51,167 nt of DNA from Candidatus Sulfotelmatobacter sp. (GTDB taxonomy: Bacteria > Acidobacteriota > Terriglobia > Terriglobales > Acidobacteriaceae): the NCBI GenBank assembly GCA_030041215.1, contig JASHOH010000087.1, positions 1-51,167 on the forward strand. The letters run 5' to 3'. Numbering within the stretch: the stretch's first letter is position 1; each line of letters begins with the position of its first letter. Made by a program: the position numbers and the translations under genes. The notes beneath the pieces are model-generated. The model ran no database searches, had not been told where the DNA came from, and was given only the letters and a program-made list of their open reading frames with translations. This document shows positions 8,289 to 17,498 of the stretch, in pieces.

Positions 8289-8904
8289 GGCCCGCGCTGA
8301 GTGCCGTGGTTTCCGCCATTCCTGTCGAACCGCTTTCGGCAGCGCCCCGATTCTTTCGCAGCCCTGGCCATCGCTAGTGCGTACTTTGCCGTAACCTGTT
8401 GGATAACGAGCAACTCGGAAGTTGAGCCACGCAGAACCAGATGAGCCATAAGTTGGCTTATGGGAAAGCCGCACTTCAGGATTGCGGGCGCACGGGCGAA
8501 ACGGAAGTTATCCAACGCATTTGCCAGTTTCTTGTTTGCCGACAACCTGCTAGAAACCGCTCTGCACCCAGACCGCCGTTTGCGGACTCCACTGCAGCGG
8601 CGGCTCAGAACATCGACTAAACGACTGGTCTATTTTCACCGCTGATAATCCGGGGCCAGGGGTGAGGCAAATCACAACAGATACCCGCCCTGCTTTCGTC
8701 CAAAAGCAGCAAGCTGAAGGCGCTGGCGCTCACCAGAAGGACCGAGCCGACCGCCCACGACTCTCCACGAAATTTGTGCCCCTCATGGGTCGGGTTATGG
8801 GAAAATGCTTCCCGAGCCATTGGCTGTTTAGAAGCTATCCAGCTATCCCATCCGGAGTTCGTGTTCTGAGCAAGTTGTAAAAACGGCTCTAAGGTCTAAG
8901 GTCT
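8289..8904. other. Intergenic region, no gene recognised
   Basis: About 616 bases between a membrane-protein gene and the winged-helix kinase. Several short open frames exist on both strands but none has a recognisable motif or a good ribosome site. A 7-4-7 perfect inverted repeat (CCATAAG TTGG CTTATGG) lies at 8446-8463. Just before the kinase start the heptamer AAGGTCT occurs twice in tandem. Confidence 0.4.
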
Positions 8905-11688
8905 ATGAATTCCACGCGCGTCGAGCAGCAGACGGCAGAAAGCTACGGACGTGTCTTTCGCTTCGCCGGCTGTGAACTCGACGAACTTAGCCTGCAGCTT
9001 CGGATCAAGGGCCGTCCTGCCGAGCTCGAACTCAAGCCCCTCGAAGTCCTTCTCCAACTCTTGCTGCACCCGGGCGAGGTCGTTTCCAAGGAAGACTTGC
9101 TCGAATCCGTCTGGCCAGGCCTGAACGTGGTCGATGGCTCGCTCGCAACAGCCATTTCCAAACTCCGCAAAGCCTTGGGCGATGAAAACGCCGAGATCAT
9201 CCTGACCATTCCGCGCGTCGGCTACCGCCTCGCCGTCCCCGTGCAAAGCGCCCCGGTTTCCCCACCCACGCCCTGGTTAGCTTCGGCCGCGCTCGCCGCG
9301 GGAGACCCCGTCCCCGTCCCCGGCCGCGAGCATTGGCGCCTCACGCGACGCCTTGATCTTTCTCACAGCAGCGAAGTGTGGCTGGCCGAGCATCCCAAAA
9401 CCCACGAACAGCGGGTTTTTAAGTTCGCCTCCAACGAAGCCCGCCTGAAGGGATTGAAACGCGAAGTCACCGTGGCGCGCTTTCTTCGCCAATCGCTCGG
9501 CGAAAGCCCCGCCTTTGTCCGCGTCCTCGAATGGAATTTGGAAACTCGGCCCTACGTCATCGAAAGCGAATATGGAGGCCCCAACCTTACAGAATGGTCG
9601 CAGCAGCAGGGCGGCCTGGAAAAAATTCCTCTCGCCACGCGCATCTCCATCATCGCCGACGTCGCCAAAGCCGTCGCCGCAGCCCATGAAGCTGGAGTCC
9701 TGCACAAAGACCTGAAGCCCGCCAACGTTCTGGTGAAGCCGCTTCCCGACGGCAGATGGCAGGTCGAGGTCGCCGATTTCGGCAGCGCCTCTTTGGTCGA
9801 GCCCGCCCGCCTGCGTGCGCTCGGCATCACCAATCTAGGCCTCACACAAACCGGCGGTCCGCAATCGCCATCACTCACCGGCACGCTGATGTATCTCGCG
9901 CCCGAGGTGCTCTCCGGCCAACTCCCGAAAGCGCCGGCAGACGTTTACTCGCTCGGAGTCATGCTCTACCAGGCAATGGTGGGCGATTTTCGCAAACCGC
10001 TGGCTCCGGGCTGGGAAGCCGGCATCGATGATCCGCTGCTGCGCGAAGACATCGCCGCCGCCGCTTGTGGCGATCCCGCACGCCGCCTGAAAACAGCCGC
10101 TGAACTCGCCGACCGCCTTACGAATCTCGATCGCCGCCGCGCTGAGCGTGAACAGCACGCGGAAGCCGCACGTCGCCGCGAACTTGCCGACCGCCGCAGA
10201 GCGCAAGCTCGCGCCAGGATTCCCTGGATTCTACTGACGGCGGTTCTCGTGGCCGTAGCCAGCTTTACCTTCGTCACGCTGCACAAGAAGCCTGTGCTGC
10301 CGGCTGCTCGTTTCCAGACCGTCGCTGTTCTGCCCTTCCAAAACCTCGGCGGCGACCCCAAATTTGATTTTCTGCGCTTCGCTCTGCCGGATGAGATCGC
10401 GACGGCCTTGAGCTACGTTCACCCGCTTTCGATCCGGCCATTCATGACTACCCGCAAGTATGATGCTGCCAACCTTGACCTACAAAAAGCTGCTGGTGAG
10501 ATGGGTGTCTCGGCGGTGATCACCGGCCACTTTCTCACCGGCCAAAACCAGTTGCAGCTTACCTACGAAGTTGTCGATGTCGCCGACAACCATATTTTGT
10601 GGAGCGACACGATCGTCTCTCCCCTGCAAAACCTGATTGATGCTCGCCAGAAAATGTATCAACAGGCCCAGGGTGGACTGGCTTTGAGGCTGGGTGCGCA
10701 TAACGCGGACGGTTCAAACCCTCCCACGTCCGTTCCGACCAATGAGGAAGCTTACGACTTGTACTATCGCGGTTCCGTGATGCCTTCCGACCCCGAATCT
10801 AACCGCAAGGCCATCGCGATGCTGGAACGTGCGATTCAGCTGGACCCGGGCTATGCTCCTTACTGGCTGACCTTGGGCTCACGCTACTACACCGAGACTC
10901 ACTACTTACGAGGAAATAAGTCTGATGAGCTCCTGAAGAAAACCCTTGCCGCCAGCGAGCGGGCAGTCGCGCTTGACCCCCACTGGGGCGCTGCCCAGTA
11001 CGGATTGGCTATAGCGCATGCCGAACGCGGCGAGCTGTTGGAGGGATACCGCGCTGCAGCGAATATGCTTCACGAACTCCCCGATAATTCAGTTTCGCCT
11101 TTCACAATGTCCTATGTGTTGCGCTATACCGGGTTGGAACAGGAAGCCGAAGCGCAGTGCGAGAGCGCCCGCTCCTTCGACCGGCAGAATGGCGCGATGC
11201 GCTCTTGTGGCGTTGCCTTTCTGGAGCATGGCGATTACGACAAGGCACGCGAGTTCTTCAACCTCGACGCCGACACCGACTGGAACCACGCGCTGACCAT
11301 CGACATTCTGTTGCGCGAGGGCAAAGAGAAGGAGGCGCTACAGATCCGGCGCCCGCAGATCGGTGCATGGACCAGCTACGACATGCTTCTGGCCTGCGCC
11401 GCGCACAAACCCGCGGCTGAAATCGCCGCCCTGGCGAAGCGCATCGAGCCGGATGACGATCCGGAAAGCAACTACTTCGCCGCCTCCCATCTCGCTTATT
11501 GCGGTCAAACCGCGGCCGCGCTCGATATGCTGAAGCGAACGGTACAGGCCAACTATTGCTCTTACCCCGCCATGGACACCGACCCCATGTTCGCCAGCAT
11601 TCGCACGCTGCCCGAGTACGCAGAAATCCGCTCCATCGGAATGTCTTGTCAAAATGCCTTCCTTGCTGGTCGCGCCAGAGTGCGATAG
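8905..11688 (+). CDS. Winged-helix / Ser-Thr kinase / TolB-N / TPR fusion regulator
   Basis: A 927-residue multidomain protein. Residues about 15-112 form an OmpR/PhoB-type winged helix (KPLEVLLQLLLHPGEVVSKEDLL, then SLATAISKLRKALGD, ending in IPRVGYRLAVP). A Ser/Thr kinase domain follows (about 140-405) with LHKDLKPANVLV near 266 (HKD instead of HRD), DFGSA at 291 and a P-E/APE-like LAPEVL. The glycine-rich loop is degenerate (DLSHSSEV), while a candidate ATP lysine is in RVFKFA. One membrane helix (about 438-457) leads to a periplasmic TolB-N-like segment (VAVLPFQNLGGDPKFDFL) and TPR repeats to the end. It would put DNA binding and kinase in the cytoplasm and sensing outside. It ends 15 bases from the convergent GloVer gene. 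Confidence 0.88.
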   Translation: MNSTRVEQQTAESYGRVFRFAGCELDELSLQLRIKGRPAELELKPLEVLLQLLLHPGEVVSKEDLLESVWPGLNVVDGSLATAISKLRKALGDENAEIILTIPRVGYRLAVPVQSAPVSPPTPWLASAALAAGDPVPVPGREHWRLTRRLDLSHSSEVWLAEHPKTHEQRVFKFASNEARLKGLKREVTVARFLRQSLGESPAFVRVLEWNLETRPYVIESEYGGPNLTEWSQQQGGLEKIPLATRISIIADVAKAVAAAHEAGVLHKDLKPANVLVKPLPDGRWQVEVADFGSASLVEPARLRALGITNLGLTQTGGPQSPSLTGTLMYLAPEVLSGQLPKAPADVYSLGVMLYQAMVGDFRKPLAPGWEAGIDDPLLREDIAAAACGDPARRLKTAAELADRLTNLDRRRAEREQHAEAARRRELADRRRAQARARIPWILLTAVLVAVASFTFVTLHKKPVLPAARFQTVAVLPFQNLGGDPKFDFLRFALPDEIATALSYVHPLSIRPFMTTRKYDAANLDLQKAAGEMGVSAVITGHFLTGQNQLQLTYEVVDVADNHILWSDTIVSPLQNLIDARQKMYQQAQGGLALRLGAHNADGSNPPTSVPTNEEAYDLYYRGSVMPSDPESNRKAIAMLERAIQLDPGYAPYWLTLGSRYYTETHYLRGNKSDELLKKTLAASERAVALDPHWGAAQYGLAIAHAERGELLEGYRAAANMLHELPDNSVSPFTMSYVLRYTGLEQEAEAQCESARSFDRQNGAMRSCGVAFLEHGDYDKAREFFNLDADTDWNHALTIDILLREGKEKEALQIRRPQIGAWTSYDMLLACAAHKPAAEIAALAKRIEPDDDPESNYFAASHLAYCGQTAAALDMLKRTVQANYCSYPAMDTDPMFASIRTLPEYAEIRSIGMSCQNAFLAGRARVR

Positions 11689-11703
11689 AGACAGTACTAC
11701 AAA

Positions 11704-13365
11704 CTAAGTCACCGTAAAGGTCGTGCTGCTTGCGCTTCCTCCTGCAGTTGTTACCGTGATCTTGCCGGTCGCGGCATCGCTTGGGACCGTCACCGTGATC
11801 TCGGTGCTGGAAACCTGTGTGAACGAGGCTGTCTTGCCATCCACCGTGACCTTCGTCGCGCCGGTCAGACCCGTTCCCGTAATCGTCACGACCGTGCCCA
11901 CCGGCCCGCTGGTCGGACTAATGCTCTTGATCGTGGGCAGCACTTTGAAATTGCTCGTTGCGGTCAGAGTTCCGGTAGAGGTGACAACAGAGACCACACC
12001 TGTGACCGCAGCGGCCGGAACAACGGCACTCAGCTCGGTATCAGAGATCACTTTGAATGTGGCAGAGGCTCCGCCAAATTCGACTTCGGTGGCGCCGGTG
12101 AAATCCTGGCCCAAGAACTCCACCGTCGCTCCCACCTTGCCTGACTGGGTAAGCGTGCGCACGAATGGTGACAAGCCTACGTCAAGACTGTAGAAGAAGC
12201 TGCCGCCAAGGGAGTTTCCGCAGGTGCTTCCATAGAACTGTCCATTGGTATGTTGGAGCATTACCGTGCAGGGACCAAACCCGGGGCCCGCGGCCGACGC
12301 GACAAAGCTGTAGAGAAGGCTGAAGTCTCCGCCTGGCGTCACTTGGAAGATCGCCCCGGCGCCGTTTGCTCCCGCTCCGCCTGTCCCATAAAAGTTGCCG
12401 TCGCTTCCGAGAGTGAGACCAGCTACGGGCTCGGCACTGTCATTGGCCCCAGCTGCGAAGGCGTGAACCACGTCGAATTTTCCTGAGGGAGATATCTTGA
12501 ATATGGTTCCGTAATTCGGGTTTCCTTGCTGGGTCACTCCCCAGTAGTTGCCGTCCGAGCCTTCCACCAGCACACCCTGTGGGTACGCTCCATCCGTCGT
12601 TCCTTGAAACCTGTAGAGAATCGTGATCTTGCCCGCCGGTGTCATCTTGTACACGACGCCGCAGCCGGGTTGGCACGGACTCCCTCCGCCGCCTTGCGTG
12701 GTCCCGTAGAAGTTGCCGTCGCTTCCCAGAGTGGGAAGATTTGGGCCCGAACCATCGTCGCAGGCGGCTGCAGCAAGTGGGAAGTTCGAAATCTTGCCCT
12801 TGAGCGTGAGTTTGAACAGCCCTCCGCAGCCGTTCCACTGACCGCCCCAAAGATCGCCGTCATATAGGAACACCGGGTAGATGGGAGGGCCGCCATCGCC
12901 AGGGTTGGCTCCCGTGAAGTTGTACAGAGTCGTGTGCACGCCGGAGGGAGTGAACCTGAAAACTTGGCCAAAACCGTCCGTGCCCCCGTTCTTAGTGGTT
13001 CCGTAGAAATTGCCGTCTGAGCCCAGCGTGACTCCGCCGAATGGCAACCCTCCCGTGTCAACGCAGCCACCGCCTTCCTCACAGAAACTGTAGAGGGTGG
13101 TAAATTCACCCGAAGGCGAAATGCTGTACACGCTGCCCAGACCGTATTCGCCATCGAGTTGATCGGTCGAGTAAATGTTGCCGTCAGGACCCTGGGCGAG
13201 CTGGGCAGTATTGGTAAGGCCCGAGGTGTTATTGCTCACCCCTGGATACTGATACAACGACGTCACGGTTTGAGCCATCCCCGTGGATGCGAGGGCAAGC
13301 ACTGCCACAGCCACAAGCGCTGCTCCTGAGCAGAACCGTGAACGCAATCCTGCACTGACTGTCAT
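11704..13365 (-). CDS. Secreted GloVer-repeat and IPT/TIG protein, copy A
   Basis: A 553-residue protein with a signal peptide (about 1-31, ending STGMAQ). Residues about 35-390 hold repeated blades of the form LGSDGNFYGTT..GG..G.VFKITPSG..T.LYSF, as in proteins with GloVer tandem repeats, suggesting a beta-propeller-like surface domain. Two IPT/TIG immunoglobulin-like domains follow (VEFLGQDFTGATEVEFGG and ISPTSGPVGTVVTITGTGLTGATKVTVDG), the second reaching the C-terminus. A GGGAGG ribosome site precedes the ATG. There is no obvious anchor motif. The neighbouring gene 13461-15128 is a close paralogue in the same orientation, so this is a tandem duplication. The role is probably adhesion or carbohydrate contact, but that is inference. 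Confidence 0.85.
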   Translation of the reverse strand: MTVSAGLRSRFCSGAALVAVAVLALASTGMAQTVTSLYQYPGVSNNTSGLTNTAQLAQGPDGNIYSTDQLDGEYGLGSVYSISPSGEFTTLYSFCEEGGGCVDTGGLPFGGVTLGSDGNFYGTTKNGGTDGFGQVFRFTPSGVHTTLYNFTGANPGDGGPPIYPVFLYDGDLWGGQWNGCGGLFKLTLKGKISNFPLAAAACDDGSGPNLPTLGSDGNFYGTTQGGGGSPCQPGCGVVYKMTPAGKITILYRFQGTTDGAYPQGVLVEGSDGNYWGVTQQGNPNYGTIFKISPSGKFDVVHAFAAGANDSAEPVAGLTLGSDGNFYGTGGAGANGAGAIFQVTPGGDFSLLYSFVASAAGPGFGPCTVMLQHTNGQFYGSTCGNSLGGSFFYSLDVGLSPFVRTLTQSGKVGATVEFLGQDFTGATEVEFGGASATFKVISDTELSAVVPAAAVTGVVSVVTSTGTLTATSNFKVLPTIKSISPTSGPVGTVVTITGTGLTGATKVTVDGKTASFTQVSSTEITVTVPSDAATGKITVTTAGGSASSTTFTVT

Positions 13366-13460
13366 AAAGACCTCCCGGTAAATTCAGAATCGTTATGCCG
13401 TGCCCCTTGCCGAAGCCCACCGGCCACACGGGTTTGCGCTGCATCCCGCAGAAAGGCTCC

Positions 13461-15128
13461 CTACGTCGTCACCGTGAATGTGGCGCTGGTCGCGCTTCCT
13501 CCCGCGGTCGTGACTTCGATTTTGCCCGTCGCGGCATCGCTAGGAACCGTCACGGTGATCTCGGTGCTGGAAACCTGTGTGAATGAGGCTTTCTTCCCGT
13601 CCACCGTGACCTTGGATGCGCCGGTCAGGCCCGTTCCCGTTATCGTGACAACCGTTCCTACCGGCCCGCTGGTCGGGCTGATGCTCTTGATCTCGGGCAG
13701 CACTTTGAAATTGCCCAAAGAGGTGACTGTGCCGGAGGAGGTAACAACTGAAACCACACCAGTAACAGCAGCGGCGGGGACGACAGCAGTCAGCTCAGTG
13801 TCAGAGACTACTTTGGACGACGTAGCCGGGACTCCGCCAAACTCGACCTCAGTTGCGCCGGTAAAATCCTGCCCCAAGAACTCCACCGTGGCGCCCACGT
13901 CTCCGGACTGCGTCAAGGTGCGAGTGAATGGCCCCAGGCCGGTATCGAAGCTGAAGAAGTAGCTGCCACCGTCCGAGTTGCCGCCGGTGTTTCCATAGAA
14001 CGTGCCGTTGGTGTCTTGCGCGAGTACCGGCGAGGGCGCGAAGGCATCACATGGGGACGTACCACAAAAGCTGTAGAGAACAGCGTAGTCATCGGTGGAA
14101 GGTTGGACTCTGTAAATGGCCCCCACATTCGCTGTTCCGCCGGCGTTGCTGGCTCCGTACAAATACCCGTCGCTGCCGGCGATGAGACCGGACACTGGGC
14201 AGCATGCATCTCCAGTGCCGCTGAAGGTGTGAACTACCGTGAAATCGCCTTTCGGCGATACCTTGAAGAGTTCTCCGCCGGAAATGAATGGCACTCCATT
14301 GGTCACGCCCCAGAAATTACCGTCCGAGCCTTCGACCAGCTGTCCGACGGAAGAGCCCTCGCCGCCAGGGAATGTGTAGAGCAGAGTGATCTTGCCGGCC
14401 GCCGTGACTTTATAGACTGTTCCGCAGCAGGCCCCTCCATTGTGGGTGGTCCCGTAAAAGTTGCCGTCCGTGCCCTGCGTGGGAAGGTTCGGGTTAGAAC
14501 CATCTGCACTCGAAGGGAACGATGCCAGGAGCTTGAATGAGCCGGCGCTGGTAATTCTGAAAAATACTCCGTTGCCGTATTCCCCTCCCGCAGGCGTCAC
14601 CCCATAAAAGTCGCCATTGCTGGCCTGAAAAACCCCGAATACCGGGCTTGCTCCATCCACCGTTGAGTTGGGAAAGCTGTACAGAGTGGTGAGCTTGCCG
14701 GCGGGGGTAATCTTAAAAACAGTTCCTGTGAGGCCGGTGCCGCCGCCCTGGGTCGTGCCATAAAAATTGCCGTCCGTGCCCAGCGTGAGTCCGCCTTCAG
14801 GACCGGAGCCAGTAACGGCGCAGTTTCCTCCCTCAGCGCAGAAGCTGTAGAGCAGGCTGTAGTCTCCCGAGAGGGAGATGGTGTAGATACTGCCTTGGTT
14901 GAAATCGCCGTTGGAGTAAATCGTGTCGTAAAACAATCCGTCTGGCCCCTGCGCCAGAGTACTTTGGTCCGTGATGCCTGTAGTGTTGTTGTCTGTGTTG
15001 GGATACTGGTACAGCAGAACCGGCGTGTCGTCCTGGGCGCTGGCCATCAACCCAAGAAAAAGCACAGCCATCGCTACAAACGCCACCGCTAAGCCCAGCC
15101 GTGAACGCAAAAGCGCACTCAATGCCAT
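13461..15128 (-). CDS. Secreted GloVer-repeat and IPT/TIG protein, copy B
   Basis: A 555-residue paralogue of the gene downstream, with the same order: signal peptide (to about residue 31, SAQDD), repeated LGTDGNFYGTTQGG-type blades, then two IPT/TIG domains. The C-terminal 170 residues are nearly identical to copy A, while the repeat region has diverged more, as expected if the blades contact variable partners or if gene conversion keeps the C-terminus alike. AGGAGG lies five bases before the ATG at 15128. The 95-base gap to copy A has no terminator that I can see, so both may be transcribed together. Confidence 0.85.
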   Translation of the reverse strand: MALSALLRSRLGLAVAFVAMAVLFLGLMASAQDDTPVLLYQYPNTDNNTTGITDQSTLAQGPDGLFYDTIYSNGDFNQGSIYTISLSGDYSLLYSFCAEGGNCAVTGSGPEGGLTLGTDGNFYGTTQGGGTGLTGTVFKITPAGKLTTLYSFPNSTVDGASPVFGVFQASNGDFYGVTPAGGEYGNGVFFRITSAGSFKLLASFPSSADGSNPNLPTQGTDGNFYGTTHNGGACCGTVYKVTAAGKITLLYTFPGGEGSSVGQLVEGSDGNFWGVTNGVPFISGGELFKVSPKGDFTVVHTFSGTGDACCPVSGLIAGSDGYLYGASNAGGTANVGAIYRVQPSTDDYAVLYSFCGTSPCDAFAPSPVLAQDTNGTFYGNTGGNSDGGSYFFSFDTGLGPFTRTLTQSGDVGATVEFLGQDFTGATEVEFGGVPATSSKVVSDTELTAVVPAAAVTGVVSVVTSSGTVTSLGNFKVLPEIKSISPTSGPVGTVVTITGTGLTGASKVTVDGKKASFTQVSSTEITVTVPSDAATGKIEVTTAGGSATSATFTVTT

Positions 15129-15461
15129 AAAGGCCTCCTGCTAAATTCAGAATTGTTATGCCAGCCCCGAATCAGCGAACCCCAGCAGACAAGTGCGCCG
15201 AACCCGCAAGCGAAGGCCCGAAAAATCGGGTGCGGGCGGTGCATATTCTGCACAGATGCCAATCACTTGTCCTGACGGATTTCCAAAGATTTCTAAAGAA
15301 CTCTAAAGGAGGGTGGAACCGGTTATTTCGTATTCGCAATTATCGGCAAAGTCTCATGGCGCACCATTTGGACTCTCTGCACGCGAGCCATACACAATGG
15401 AGCGATGTGGAGCGCTGCAAAAATACACAGTTCTCAACTTTACTCAGGTTGTCCCCAGCGG
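15129..15461. other. Intergenic region upstream of the GloVer pair
   Basis: About 330 bases holding the upstream region of the GloVer genes on one side and the decayed 5' end of the integrase remnant on the other. Near 15295-15312 the motif TCTAAAG occurs twice shortly before AGGAGGG, but no sensible reading frame follows. No recognisable gene or strong hairpin was seen. Confidence 0.35.
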
Positions 15462-16122
15462 GATGTTCCGTATATCGAATTTCTAAAAGAGCCGTCAGCC
15501 CGTAAGGGATTCTTGGAGCAGGGCAAGTTCGAGGAGTTGGTCAATCCGTTGCCCCACACATCTCCGACCGCTCGTGACATTTCTCTACTACTGCGGAACC
15601 CGAATCGGTGAAGCGTTGAGCATCGAATGGACACAGGTCAATTTGGATGCACGGCTCATCAGGCTGGAAGTTGAACAGACGAAAACGAGTGAAGCTTGCG
15701 TGCTCCCATTGCCGAGTCTTCTGGTCAACATGCTCCGAGACGTCACACCTAAAACGGGCAAGGTCTTTGACGGAGCGAATCTCCGCAAGGAAATGGAGGT
15801 AGTGGGTCTAAAGGCCCGCTACCGGAATGGATGACGGCTTGCGACTCCGCCAAGGTAGGACGTATTATCCAATTCTAGGGCAAGGATGAGCGATACGAAG
15901 GTTTGACCTTTGCATGGCCTTCGTCGGTAAGCCGTTCGCAATCTACGGAAGGCAGGCGTGAGTGAAGCTGAAGCAATGAAAATCTCAGGTCACAAGACTC
16001 GAAGCGTGTTCGACCGATACATTATCGTGAGTACTGATGACGTTGATGAAGCAATGCGAAAGGTCGAGGTCGTTGCATTGCGAAACGGCAACGGCAAAAC
16101 ACTTGAAGCAGGAGCCAAGTGA
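15462..16122 (+). pseudogene. Decayed tyrosine recombinase (phage-type integrase)
   Basis: Three pieces in different frames together read as the catalytic half of a tyrosine integrase. The first piece (about 15462-15560) gives VPYIEFLKEPSARKGFLEQGKFEELVN. A frameshift leads to LYYCGTRIGEALSIEWTQVN and LEVEQTKTSEACVLPLPSLL (catalytic Arg and beta-hairpin Lys). The last piece gives HGLRR, an in-frame stop, [20 protein letters not shown], then [14 protein letters not shown], i.e. the HxxR, GHK and nucleophile Tyr boxes. At least two frameshifts and one stop make it inactive. It ends 17 bases before tRNA-Glu, which suggests an old integration event at this tRNA gene. The N-terminal arm and core-binding domains are missing. 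Confidence 0.8.
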
Positions 16123-16139
16123 GAATCAAATGACTCCGT

Positions 16140-16214
16140 GGCGCTATCGTCTAACGGTTAGGACATCGCCCTCTCAAGGCGGTAATACGGGTTCGATTCC
16201 CGTTAGCGCTACCA
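16140..16214 (+). tRNA. tRNA-Glu (anticodon CTC)
   Basis: A complete cloverleaf with encoded CCA. The acceptor stem pairs GGCGCTA with TAGCGCT (one G-T wobble at the first pair), the anticodon arm is TCGCC-CTCTCAA-GGCGG with CTC at the anticodon position, and the T arm is ACGGG-TTCGATT-CCCGT. The D arm has the short form seen in bacterial tRNA-Glu. It lies directly behind the integrase remnant and reads in the same direction. Confidence 0.95.
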
Positions 16215-16623
16215 AGCCTTCCTAACCTGTTGAATCCAGCAAGGTTCTAGTCTGCCGAAACGCTGGTCCCAAAATTTCGTCCCAAAAATCGAAGGCTGTG
16301 CCCCAAGAAAGTGCGTATCAGAGGGTGTGGCGAACACAACAGCCAGCGTCAGCGAGCGGATTAAGACCGCCCACGGGTGAACTTGGAGTCCCAGACTCCC
16401 GATCCCCCAATCCAAGCTCAAGCCGACGGAGGCATATCGCGAGGGCAGTTTTATCTGGTCTGATCCCGCGAACGACTATGAACGGGCGCTCAATTCATGA
16501 AGCGAAGGCTGGGGTTCTAAAATGTAAAGTTCTGCAAACGCTCAAGCAGACTGAAATTGGATGACGTGTTCTCGTTTAGATCGGCATCAAATGTAAAGAG
16601 CCTCTGGGGGGCGCAGCAATCAA
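16215..16623. other. Intergenic region after tRNA-Glu
   Basis: About 409 bases between the tRNA and the DsbD-like gene. Short open frames on both strands have no recognisable motif. I looked for a repeat of the tRNA 3' end (the usual mark of an integrated element) and did not see one here. It probably holds remnants of the former insertion plus the promoter of the next operon. Confidence 0.35.
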
Positions 16624-17487
16624 ATGTTAGATCGTCTCGTTATTCATTTGGCTTCCCGTCTTTTTATTGGAGCGGCATGCCTTTTTTCCTCGATGATTAC
16701 CCATGCCGAAGACGCCGCCGACCAACATGTGGAGATTGCACTCATCTCCGAGCAACAGGCGATTGTGCCCGACCAAAAATTTATTCTGGGCATCAGATTT
16801 GATCTACAGGAAGGGTGGCACACCTACTGGATTAATCCCGGCGACGCGGGAGAGCCGCCACGGATCACCTGGGAGTTGCCGGCGGGATTTCAGGCGGGTT
16901 CCGTTCAATGGCCCTATCCAGCTCGCTTGTCGACTCCTCCTTTCGCAGATTTTGGCTATGAACATCAAGTTTTGTTCCCTGTGACTGTTCGACCTCCTTC
17001 GGGATTAGAAGCCGGCGGGAATGAGAAAATTGTCGCGCAGGTTCGCTACCTCATTTGCCGCGACGTCTGTATACCAGGCCAGAAGCAACTTGTGCTAACG
17101 CTTCCGGTGAAAAACCGAACTACGGCAGGTTTGGACGCTGCACTATTTGCAGCGGCGCGGCAGCGGCTGCCGCGGCCAATTCCGAACGAATGGAGGGTCT
17201 CGGCAAGCTCGGTTGGAGACGAATTCCAGTTACGGCTGAGGGTCGTCGGAAAATTGACAGCCCCGCCTCAATTCTTTCCCTTAGAGCCGGAACAGATCGA
17301 GAATGCCGCCCCGCAGAACATTACCCCAATTCCCGGAGGCGTTCAGCTGCATCTTAAGAAATCAAATCACCTACTAAAACCGATTTCGCGCATAAAGGGA
17401 GTGATGGTCGTGTCCGGACGAGCCTACCTGCTTGACATTCCCGTCTCAGAATCAGGTCGGGTTCATACGCAGTCCATGAAAAACTGA
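16624..17487 (+). CDS. Periplasmic DsbD-alpha-like (ScsB N-terminal type) protein
   Basis: A 287-residue exported protein. A signal peptide of about 28 residues (ending THAED) is followed by a domain resembling the N-terminal periplasmic part of DsbD/ScsB reductases: GWHTYWINPGDAGEPPRITW, then FADFGYEHQVLFPV, and the Cys-containing block VRYLICRDVCIPGQKQLVLTLPV. The two Cys of C-R-D-V-C would be the disulfide pair. The usual membrane core and thioredoxin domain of DsbD are absent, so the protein stands alone. The stop is 11 bases before a thioredoxin-like gene, which points to a two-gene redox operon. Confidence 0.8.
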   Translation: MLDRLVIHLASRLFIGAACLFSSMITHAEDAADQHVEIALISEQQAIVPDQKFILGIRFDLQEGWHTYWINPGDAGEPPRITWELPAGFQAGSVQWPYPARLSTPPFADFGYEHQVLFPVTVRPPSGLEAGGNEKIVAQVRYLICRDVCIPGQKQLVLTLPVKNRTTAGLDAALFAAARQRLPRPIPNEWRVSASSVGDEFQLRLRVVGKLTAPPQFFPLEPEQIENAAPQNITPIPGGVQLHLKKSNHLLKPISRIKGVMVVSGRAYLLDIPVSESGRVHTQSMKN

Positions 17488-17498
17488 AGGAGCGGATC

